The notes beneath the pieces are model-generated. The model did no database searches. It was given only the letters and a program-made list of their open reading frames with translations, and was not told the origin of the DNA. Position numbers and translations under genes: made by a program. Positions 57,526-64,000 of a DNA stretch of 64,000 nucleotides are shown piece by piece (positions within the stretch are counted from its first letter, which is position 1; each line of letters starts with the position of its first letter). The DNA is from Clostridium saccharobutylicum DSM 13864 (lineage in GTDB: Bacteria > Bacillota > Clostridia > Clostridiales > Clostridiaceae): contig NC_022571.1 of assembly GCF_000473995.1 (NCBI RefSeq), forward strand, positions 1,390,501 to 1,454,500, given 5' to 3'.

Positions 57526-58026
57526 ATGATAAAAAGCTTTATGAATAAGAAACCTACATTGGAAGAAGAGATTTATGTTTCTGAAACTGCAGTTATTATT
57601 GGAGATGTAACATTGAGGAAAAAATCAAATGTTTGGTTTGGGGCAGTTATTAGAGGAGATGAAGAAAGTATAGTTATAGGAGAGAGGACTAATATTCAGG
57701 AAAATTCAGTATTACATGTTGATAAAACAAATAATATAGAAATTGGAGCGGGATGTACTATTGGACACGGAGCAATAATTCATGGATGTAAAATAGGCAG
57801 CAATACTTTAATCGGAATGGGTGCGATAATACTAAATGGAGCTAAAATAGGTAATAATACTATTGTGGGGGCAGGAAGTTTAGTTACTCAAAATAAGGAA
57901 TTTGATGATGGAGTTTTAATTATAGGGAATCCTGCAAGAGCAGTTAGAAAACTAACAGAAGAAGAAATAAAAGGTAACAGAAATGCATGTTTAAGTTATA
58001 TAGAATTAAGCAATGAACTTAGATAA
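57526..58026 (+). CDS. Gamma-carbonic-anhydrase-like left-handed beta-helix protein
   Basis: A 166-residue hexapeptide-repeat trimeric protein. Successive turns are visible: VIIGDVTLRKKSNVWFGAVI, NIQENSVLHVD, IEIGAGCTIGHGAIIHGCKI and NTLIGMGAIILNGAKIG. The three zinc ligands typical of gamma-CA are the His in VLHVD, the His pair in GHGAIIHGC. The bacterial members (YrdA/PaaY-like) are often of unknown activity, possibly carbonic anhydrase or acyl-thioesterase. I chose ATG 57526, following GAGGTGGAAAAT; an upstream in-frame start at 57400 lies within a repeat region and has no site. Confidence 0.9.
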   Translation: MIKSFMNKKPTLEEEIYVSETAVIIGDVTLRKKSNVWFGAVIRGDEESIVIGERTNIQENSVLHVDKTNNIEIGAGCTIGHGAIIHGCKIGSNTLIGMGAIILNGAKIGNNTIVGAGSLVTQNKEFDDGVLIIGNPARAVRKLTEEEIKGNRNACLSYIELSNELR

Positions 58027-58137
58027 TAAACAATTACTTAAGATGAGTAAATATCTATAGAATGCATAAAACATGTATTTTTAATTATAATAGATTAAAA
58101 TTAATGAAGCAGAAATAGCTGATGGAGGAAATGAAAA

Positions 58138-58974
58138 ATGATAATACTTGGAGAATACGCTAATTTAAAAGTGAGTAAAAAGGTTGATTTTGGATACTAT
58201 CTTGAGGATAAATTTGGAGATGAAGTACTACTTCCTAATAGTGATGTGAAAAATCATGACATTAAGGAAGGAGATAAGTTAGAGGTATTTATATATAGAG
58301 ATTCTAAAGATAGAATGATTTCAACATTGAAGAAACCATACATAACTGTGGGCCAAATTGGTTATTTAGAAGTTGTAAGTCAAAGAGAAATAGGAGCTTT
58401 TGTAGATATCGGACTTGGTAGGGATCTTTTTATTCCTCTAAAAGAACAAAGTTTCAAACTTAAAGATGGAAAGAAATATTTATTTTATATGTATACAGAT
58501 AAAACTGATAGATTAGCTGGAACAACAAAAATAGATTCTTATTTAGATTTAGCTGAAGAAGGCAAGTACAAAGTCTCAGATGAAGTTAAAGCAATAGTTT
58601 ATGATACATGTGAAAATGGAACATTGAATGTTGCGATAGACGGTAAATACAGAGGATTGATATTGGCTAATGAGCATTTTGATTACATATATCCAGGTCA
58701 AGAAATAGAGGTTAGAGTTAAAAGAATCTATGAAGATGGAACTCTTGGAGTTACTACAAGAAAAAAGAGACTTGATGCAAGAGAAGAGTTGAGTCAAAAA
58801 ATTCTTCAATATTTAAAAGAAAATGGAGGATTTATGCCATTTAATGATAAGTCATCATCAGAGGATATAAAGGCGGAATTTAATACAAGTAAGAACTACT
58901 TTAAAATGACTCTTGGTGGCTTAATGAAACAAAAATTAATAATTCAAGATAAAGAAGGAACAAGACTTCTTTAA
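58138..58974 (+). CDS. cvfB: CvfB-family S1 RNA-binding protein
   Basis: A 278-residue protein with three S1/OB-like segments (around residues 1-60, 68-130 and 147-215) and a C-terminal winged helix (about 220-278, AEFNTSKNYFKMTLGGLMKQ). Diagnostic segments are GYYLEDKFGDEVLLPNSDV and GQIGYLEVVSQREIGAFVDIG. In Staphylococcus aureus CvfB binds RNA and affects virulence gene expression; in a free-living Clostridium it is presumably an RNA-binding regulator. GATGGAGGAAATGAAAA precedes ATG. It has its own transcription unit. Confidence 0.9.
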   Translation: MIILGEYANLKVSKKVDFGYYLEDKFGDEVLLPNSDVKNHDIKEGDKLEVFIYRDSKDRMISTLKKPYITVGQIGYLEVVSQREIGAFVDIGLGRDLFIPLKEQSFKLKDGKKYLFYMYTDKTDRLAGTTKIDSYLDLAEEGKYKVSDEVKAIVYDTCENGTLNVAIDGKYRGLILANEHFDYIYPGQEIEVRVKRIYEDGTLGVTTRKKRLDAREELSQKILQYLKENGGFMPFNDKSSSEDIKAEFNTSKNYFKMTLGGLMKQKLIIQDKEGTRLL

Positions 58975-59144
58975 GGCACATCCCAATTATATCAAATGAA
59001 AATTTTAGTAATTCAGCAATTGTTTATAGTTAAAAAGATTAATATTTACGATAGATATATATATTATTTTTAAGTCACAAATTTGCACAAACTAAAAATA
59101 TAATCATATTTTAATAATGTAAATACTAATAGAGGGTGAAATGA

Positions 59145-60989
59145 ATGTGTGGCATTGCTGGATTAGTAAATTTTAAGCAGGACATAGTTCAAGATAAAGA
59201 TATATTGAAAAAGATGGTAAAAACATTAGAGAGAAGAGGTCCTGATGCACAGGGATTTTACATTTCTCCAAATGTTTTATTAGGTCATAGAAGATTGATA
59301 GTAGTAGACCCAAAAGGTGGTTTGCAGCCTATGACAAAGACTTTTGAGGGGAAAAAATATACGTTAGTTTATAATGGCGAACTTTATAATACAGAAGATT
59401 TAAGGAAAGATTTAATTAAAGCAGGATTTGCTTTTGATTCTTATTCTGATACTGAAGTTTTACTTACTTCGTATATATGCTGGGGAAAAGATTGTATTAA
59501 TAAGTTGATTGGAATATTCGCATTTGCAGTTTTTGATGAAGGAAAAAATGAAGTGTTTTTAGCTAGGGATCAAATGGGAGTAAAACCTTTATTTTATACT
59601 ATATGTGATAATACATTAGTATTTGGCTCTGAAATTAAGACTATACTAGCTAATCCTAAAGTAAAAAGAGAAGTTGATAGAGAAGGATTAACAGAAGTTT
59701 TTGGACTTGGACCAGCAGTAATACCAGGAAGTGCAATATTCAAAAATATAAAAGAGGTTGCGCCTGCTAATTGTCTTTTAATTTCTAGTGATAACAGTAT
59801 TAAAAAATGGGAATATTGGACTGTAGAAGCGAAAGAATTTAAAGAAACACCAGAAGAAGCTATAGCACATACTAGAGAATTACTAGTTGATGCAATAACA
59901 AGGCAACTTGTTGGAGATGTACCAGTTTGTACATTTTTATCAGGAGGATTAGATTCATCAGCTATTTCAGCTATAGCTGCTAATGAATTTAAAAATAGAG
60001 GAAAGAAACTTACAACTTATTCAATAGATTACGAGGATAATGATAAATATTTTAAATCTTCATTGTTTCAACCTACATCTGATGAATTCTACGCAGAAGA
60101 AATGGCAAAATTCATTGGAAGTAATCATAAAAAAGTAGTTTTAAATCATACTGATTTAGCATTGGCTTTAAGGGACGCTGTTATTGCAAGGGATTTGCCT
60201 GGTATGGCAGATATTGATTCATCATTACTTTTATTTTGTAAAGAAATTCGTAAAGATTTTGTAGTTGGTCTTTCAGGAGAATGCGCAGATGAAATTTTTG
60301 GTGGATATCCATGGTTTACAAGAGATGAAATGTTTTATCTAGATACTTTTCCTTGGTCAAGATTTGTTAATGATAGAAAAGCTATAGTAAATGAAAACTT
60401 GAAAAGTATGCCAATAGAAGAATTGGTTAGAACTCAATATGAGAAATCTTTAAGTAAAGTTCCACATCTTGATGATGAAAGTAAAAGAGATTATAGAATG
60501 AGGGAAGTATCATATTTGAACTTAAAATGGTTTATGGTAAACCTTCTTAATAGGAAAGATAGAGTCAGTATGACTAACAGCTTAGAGGTAAGAGTTCCTT
60601 TTGCAGATATTAGATTAGTTGATTATGCTTTTAATTTACCAGCTGAAGTAAAATTATATAAAGGAAGAGAAAAAGGATTATTAAGAGCAGCTCTTGAAGG
60701 TATATTACCAAAAGAAATAGTTTATAGAAAAAAGAGTCCATATCCAAAAACTCATAATCCAATATATACTGATATAGTCTGCAAGATGTTAACTGATATT
60801 TTAGATAAGAAATCATCGCCAATACATGAAATAATCGATGATAAAGTTGTTAAAGAAATTGTAAGAACTAGAGGTGAATCATATAAGTCACCTTGGTATG
60901 GACAATTAATGACAGGTCCTCAATTACTTGCATATTTAATTCAGGTAAATACTTGGCTTGAAGAATATAATATTAATCTATTACTTTAA
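59145..60989 (+). CDS. asnB: Asparagine synthase (glutamine-hydrolysing)
   Basis: Makes asparagine from aspartate, glutamine and ATP. Cys2 of MCGIAGLVNF is the nucleophile of the N-terminal glutaminase (residues 2 to about 190). The synthetase half has the pyrophosphate loop FLSGGLDSSAISA (near residues 263-275) and the AsnB-type GLSGECADEIFGGYPWF (near 379-395). At 614 residues it is the long AsnB form found in Firmicutes. AGAGGGTGAA precedes ATG. It is followed by a good terminator. An asparagine need for peptidoglycan amidation or growth is possible; no other amino-acid gene is adjacent. Confidence 0.95.
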   Translation: MCGIAGLVNFKQDIVQDKDILKKMVKTLERRGPDAQGFYISPNVLLGHRRLIVVDPKGGLQPMTKTFEGKKYTLVYNGELYNTEDLRKDLIKAGFAFDSYSDTEVLLTSYICWGKDCINKLIGIFAFAVFDEGKNEVFLARDQMGVKPLFYTICDNTLVFGSEIKTILANPKVKREVDREGLTEVFGLGPAVIPGSAIFKNIKEVAPANCLLISSDNSIKKWEYWTVEAKEFKETPEEAIAHTRELLVDAITRQLVGDVPVCTFLSGGLDSSAISAIAANEFKNRGKKLTTYSIDYEDNDKYFKSSLFQPTSDEFYAEEMAKFIGSNHKKVVLNHTDLALALRDAVIARDLPGMADIDSSLLLFCKEIRKDFVVGLSGECADEIFGGYPWFTRDEMFYLDTFPWSRFVNDRKAIVNENLKSMPIEELVRTQYEKSLSKVPHLDDESKRDYRMREVSYLNLKWFMVNLLNRKDRVSMTNSLEVRVPFADIRLVDYAFNLPAEVKLYKGREKGLLRAALEGILPKEIVYRKKSPYPKTHNPIYTDIVCKMLTDILDKKSSPIHEIIDDKVVKEIVRTRGESYKSPWYGQLMTGPQLLAYLIQVNTWLEEYNINLLL

Positions 60990-61020
60990 AATTATTAATT
61001 GCAATTAAAATATTATTGAA

Positions 61021-61063
61021 TAAAACTGATTTATGTTGAATGCAAAACATAAATCAGTTTTAT
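61021..61063 (+). terminator. Terminator after asnB
   Basis: AAAACTGATTTATGTT pairs with AACATAAATCAGTTTT (perfect), with a T run (TATAG then TTTA) that is partly interrupted. Confidence 0.75.
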
Positions 61064-61169
61064 AGTTTACAAAACACAAAATTTAATAGTAAGCTTTTAT
61101 AATTGAAACATTCGTAATTTAAATTTTAAACATGGAAAGATTCATAATTGAGTAGAGAATAAAAAAGAA

Positions 61170-61181
61170 ATTTGCTATAAT
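61170..61181 (+). promoter_or_regulatory. Extended -10 promoter of yaaR
   Basis: TTTGCTATAAT carries TGn before TATAAT (61176-61181), the extended -10 form; no good -35 is seen at 17 bases. Confidence 0.55.
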
Positions 61182-61211
61182 TTATTTATATTAAGAAAGG
61201 ATTGAGTGGAG

Positions 61212-61631
61212 ATGGAAATTGGTAGAGTACGAAGAGGAACCGTAACGTCTGAAAGAAAGATTGTTTCAGAAAAAAAAGATTTTTCGCAAAGTTTTAGTCA
61301 AGAAAGACACAAAAAATCAGAGGAACAATTGAATAAGATGATTGAAGACATAAAAAAAAGAGGTAGCAGACTTATAACAACTAAAACATATGTTGATGTA
61401 GTTATGTATAAAAAGATGATAAAAGAGTACTTAGAATCAATATTAAAGTTTATGTATGAAACTAAAAAGGATATTAGTTTTTGGCAAACTCAATATTTTA
61501 TTACTGTAGATAGTATTGATGCTAGATTGGAAGAATTAACTCAATCACTACTTTCTGATGAGAAGGATAATATTAATATTGCATCTAAAATAGATGAAAT
61601 TCAAGGTATGATTGTCGATATATATAGATAA
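61212..61631 (+). CDS. yaaR: YaaR-family protein (DUF327)
   Basis: A 139-residue helical protein of the DUF327 (YaaR) family of Firmicutes, function unknown; it is often near DNA replication or tRNA genes, but here it is alone. Recognised by LNKMIEDIKKRGSRLITTKT and VMYKKMIKEYLESILKFMYE, and by the C-terminal LEELTQSLLSDEKDNI. ATG 61212 was chosen because AAAGGA is 10 bases before it; a GTG at 61206 is only 4 bases from that site. A terminator follows at 61664. Confidence 0.82.
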   Translation: MEIGRVRRGTVTSERKIVSEKKDFSQSFSQERHKKSEEQLNKMIEDIKKRGSRLITTKTYVDVVMYKKMIKEYLESILKFMYETKKDISFWQTQYFITVDSIDARLEELTQSLLSDEKDNINIASKIDEIQGMIVDIYR

Positions 61632-61663
61632 TAAAAATAAATTTATACTTGTACATAAAAATA

Positions 61664-61709
61664 AAAGAAATGGGATGCATATATTATTATATGTATCCTA
61701 TTTCTTTTG
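61664..61709 (+). terminator. Terminator after yaaR
   Basis: AAAGAAATGGGATGCATATA pairs with TATATGTATCCTATTTCTTT with one mismatch, followed by TTTT/GG. Confidence 0.7.
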
Positions 61710-61938
61710 GAGAATATTTTGATATATTATTGTGAGAGAATAAGATTATTTTATGTTTAATTTTGTGTATTTTTACAAAGTGTAAGCTATATTTTTAGGT
61801 TTTATGTATTATTATTCCATTATGTATAAAGCCTAAGAATCTTTATTATTTTTTGAATATGATTTATCGTTATGATATTATAAGTTGGTAGAAAATAATA
61901 ATAGAAGATTTAATTTATATATATGAAGGGAGATAAAA

Positions 61939-62940
61939 ATGAAAAAGAAATTGTCATTGCTTTTAATTATGTTATTTGCAATTTTAACTTTTGCAGGTTG
62001 TGGAAACAATACTGCACAGAATGAAACTTCTAATAAAGAAAGTACAGAAACTAAGGAAGTCAGCGTTGTAATCCCAGATGGACTTCCAGCTATATCAATA
62101 GCTAAACTTATAAAGGAAAAGCCAGAGATTAAAAAAGGATATAGTGTTAATTATACTATAGAACAAAATTCAGATAGTTTATCTACAAGTGTAATGAAGG
62201 GTGAGCCAGATATAGCAATTGTTCCTTCTAATTTAGCGGCTACTGCGTATAATAAGAATAAGCAATATAAAATAGCGGGAACTGTTGGATGGGGATCTTT
62301 TTATATTGGAACAACTAAAGAAAATCAAAATATTGAAGATTTAAAAGGAAAAGAGATTTATAACATAGGTAAGGGATTAACTCCAGATATAATTGCTAAA
62401 ACTATACTTAAGGATAAAGGAATTAATGTTGATAAGGATGTTACTTTTAGTTACGTAGAAGGAGTAAATGAATTAGCACCAATTATTTTATCTGGAAAAA
62501 CAGATTATGCAGTTATACCAGAACCAGCATTATCTACAGTTCAAGCAAAAAATTCAAATTTCAAAACAATGTTAGATTTAAATGAGGAATGGAAAAAAAT
62601 AAATAATTCAGAATATGGATATCCACAATCAACAATAATTGTGAAGAGTGATTTGTATGATAAGGATAAGGATTTTGTTGACCAGGTTTTAAATCAAATT
62701 AAAATAAGTACAGAGTGGGCATATAATAATAAAGAAACTTTAGGAGATTACTGTGAAGAAATAGGAGTTTCAGCTAAAAAGCCTGTAATAATGAAATCTA
62801 TAGATAAATCAAATATAAAATATGTTCCAATTAAAGAATCATATAAGGAATATAAAACGTATTTTGAAAAGCTAAATTCATTTGATCCTAAAACAATAGG
62901 AGGAAGTTTACCTGATGATGAAATATTCATGGAAAAGTAG
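61939..62940 (+). CDS. ABC transporter substrate-binding lipoprotein (NitT/TauT type)
   Basis: A 333-residue lipoprotein: signal peptide KLSLLLIMLFAILTFAGC ends at the lipid-anchored Cys21. The mature domain is of the SsuA/TauA/NMT1 type (VVIPDGLPAISIAKLIKEKP, DIAIVPSNLAATAYNKNKQY). Such proteins bind sulfonates, nitrate, bicarbonate or thiamine precursors such as HMP; which one is unknown. GAAGGGAGATAAAA precedes ATG. Its 3' end overlaps the permease gene by 26 bases, so the three transporter genes form one operon. The acidic linker after Cys21 (TSNKESTETKE) is normal. Confidence 0.9.
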   Translation: MKKKLSLLLIMLFAILTFAGCGNNTAQNETSNKESTETKEVSVVIPDGLPAISIAKLIKEKPEIKKGYSVNYTIEQNSDSLSTSVMKGEPDIAIVPSNLAATAYNKNKQYKIAGTVGWGSFYIGTTKENQNIEDLKGKEIYNIGKGLTPDIIAKTILKDKGINVDKDVTFSYVEGVNELAPIILSGKTDYAVIPEPALSTVQAKNSNFKTMLDLNEEWKKINNSEYGYPQSTIIVKSDLYDKDKDFVDQVLNQIKISTEWAYNNKETLGDYCEEIGVSAKKPVIMKSIDKSNIKYVPIKESYKEYKTYFEKLNSFDPKTIGGSLPDDEIFMEK

Positions 62941-63670
62941 AGTATATATCTTAATATCATGCTTATTTTTTATAGCATTATGGCAAGTAAGTGCAATAAT
63001 AATTGATAATGATATATACATTCCAAGAATACAACAGGTAATTAAATCTATTGTAGAGATTGTTAATGAACCAGATTTCTTTAAAATAGTATTAAGTAGT
63101 TTTTATAGAACTGCTATTAGCTATATTTTAGCTTTAGGATGTTCTATGATTTTAGGGGTACTCTCAGTAGTGTATCCCTTTTTTAAGTATTTATTAAGCC
63201 CTTTAAATTCTTTTGTTAAAACAATACCAACGATGGTACTTGTTGTTTTAGCTTTGGTTTGGTTTACTAAAGATAGTGCACCATTTGTAGTTGGGTTTGC
63301 TATTACGTTTCCTATTCTTTATGAAGGTGTAAGAAATAGCATTATGCAAATTGATAAAAAATTAATAGATATGACCGAAATTTATGAAGTTGAATTAATA
63401 GATAAAATAAAAAAAATATATTTTCCGGTTATGAAATTTTATTTTATGAGTATTTTTGTATCGACATTTTCTTTGACATTTAAGGTGGTAATTGCTGGAG
63501 AAATACATGGTCAACCTAAATTTGGGATAGGAACTCATATACAATTAGAAAAGGTTAATTTTAATGTATCTGGGATTTTTGCATGGATTATAATTATTAT
63601 GTTTATATCATTAATATTTGAGTTGATAAATAGGTTTTTACAAAAAAAGATATATAGGTGGAATAAATGA
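62915..63670 (+). CDS. ABC transporter permease (NitT/TauT/SsuC type)
   Basis: An integral membrane protein of 251 residues with about six helices. The cytoplasmic coupling EAA-like loop is in YEVELIDKIKKIYFPVMKFY (near residues 159-178). SRVYILISCLFFIALWQV forms helix 1. GGAGGAAGTTTACCTG precedes the ATG, which lies inside the binding-protein gene (26-base overlap), and its TGA overlaps the ATG of the ATPase gene. Substrate unknown, as for its partner. Confidence 0.9.
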   Translation: MMKYSWKSRVYILISCLFFIALWQVSAIIIDNDIYIPRIQQVIKSIVEIVNEPDFFKIVLSSFYRTAISYILALGCSMILGVLSVVYPFFKYLLSPLNSFVKTIPTMVLVVLALVWFTKDSAPFVVGFAITFPILYEGVRNSIMQIDKKLIDMTEIYEVELIDKIKKIYFPVMKFYFMSIFVSTFSLTFKVVIAGEIHGQPKFGIGTHIQLEKVNFNVSGIFAWIIIIMFISLIFELINRFLQKKIYRWNK

Positions 63671-64000
63671 AAATAGATATTAACAATTTAAATAAATCTT
63701 ATGGAAATGAAAACATTTTTAGAAACTTTAATTTAGAATTTAATGATGAAAAGGTAAATTGTATAGTTGGGCAATCTGGATGTGGTAAGAGTACACTTTT
63801 GAATATTATAGCAGGATTGGAAGAAATAGATGCTGGCGATATAAGTGGATATTTGAAAAGAGATATAAGTTATATATTTCAAGAGGACAGATTGATAGAA
63901 TGGCTGACTGTTAAGGAAAATTTAGAACTTACATTAAAAAAGTATTTTGATAAAAATTTATTAGAAAAAGAAATAGAAAAAATATTAAGCTTAGTAGGTA
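63667..64000 (+). CDS. ABC transporter ATPase, truncated by window edge
   Basis: The ATG overlaps the permease stop (ATGA). The visible 111 residues have Walker A in IVGQSGCGKSTLLNIIAG (near residues 34-51), and the Q-loop region YIFQEDRLIEWLTVKENL (near 77-94). The signature and Walker B lie beyond the window. It completes the NitT/TauT-type transporter. Confidence 0.93.
   Translation, partial: MKIDINNLNKSYGNENIFRNFNLEFNDEKVNCIVGQSGCGKSTLLNIIAGLEEIDAGDISGYLKRDISYIFQEDRLIEWLTVKENLELTLKKYFDKNLLEKEIEKILSLVG

Noticed and set aside
1..64000. tRNA or rRNA genes
   Set aside because: No cloverleaf with GGTTCGAATCC-type arm or rRNA-like GC-rich segment was found by reading both strands.

Overview
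The window is low-GC DNA typical of a solvent- or acid-forming Clostridium. The evidence is AT-rich codon use, strong AGGAGG-type ribosome binding sites, a dihydroorotate dehydrogenase of the PyrD/PyrK type, a regulatory-subunit PyrI, two tandem pyruvate formate-lyases, an L-lactate dehydrogenase and a PdaA-type deacetylase. The gene content suggests the C. beijerinckii / C. butyricum group; this species-level guess is inference. I see no rRNA, tRNA, CRISPR array, phage, plasmid origin or intact insertion sequence. Most of the window is ordinary chromosomal core.

Layout. 1-9150: 3' part of a phosphohexomutase, then a cell-envelope block (TPR protein, WecG/TagA glycosyltransferase, MurJ flippase, two GT4-like glycosyltransferases, an O-antigen-ligase-like polymerase). 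9250-19500: single housekeeping genes (cyclodeaminase-like protein, PdaA deacetylase, YchF, TPR membrane protein, ManA, UppP, phosphofructokinase, a beta-lactamase-fold protein without the usual serine). 19600-25872: the complete pyrimidine operon pyrB-I-C-F-K-D-E behind a promoter and a PyrR-type attenuator. 25873-26714: a gene-free stretch with two diverged 230-nt structured elements in inverted orientation, one after pyrE and one after the convergent deacetylase-like gene. 28330-34571: a ZTP (pfl) riboswitch, two pyruvate formate-lyase genes and their activase. 34735-38111: rubredoxin, exonuclease, ldh, birA. 38538-45689: surface glycosidase, unknown membrane-anchored protein, site-2 protease, T-box-controlled argS, AI-2E-type permease, nitroreductase. 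46027-57232: HAD phosphatase, RNase-H-like exonuclease, a flagellin-like protein, gltX, ComEC-like metallo-hydrolase, an HPr-kinase/PEPCK-like P-loop protein, small membrane proteins, an Lrp regulator, a PHP-domain protein. 57526-64000: gamma-carbonic-anhydrase-like protein, CvfB, AsnB, YaaR and an incomplete NitT/TauT-type ABC transporter.

How the parts fit. Pyruvate formate-lyase supplies acetyl-CoA and formate. The ZTP riboswitch ahead of the first pfl gene links formate production to shortage of 10-formyl-tetrahydrofolate during purine synthesis; the FchA-like cyclodeaminase belongs to the same one-carbon area. MurJ, UppP, TagA-like transferase, ManA and the hexomutase all serve envelope polymer synthesis.

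Three RNA control devices (PyrR attenuator, ZTP riboswitch, argS T-box) are readable. The least explained features are the inverted pair of 230-nt elements, whose stems differ by compensating changes, and a dispersed family of miniature palindromic repeats with GGCACATG-like ends found in at least eight intergenic gaps.
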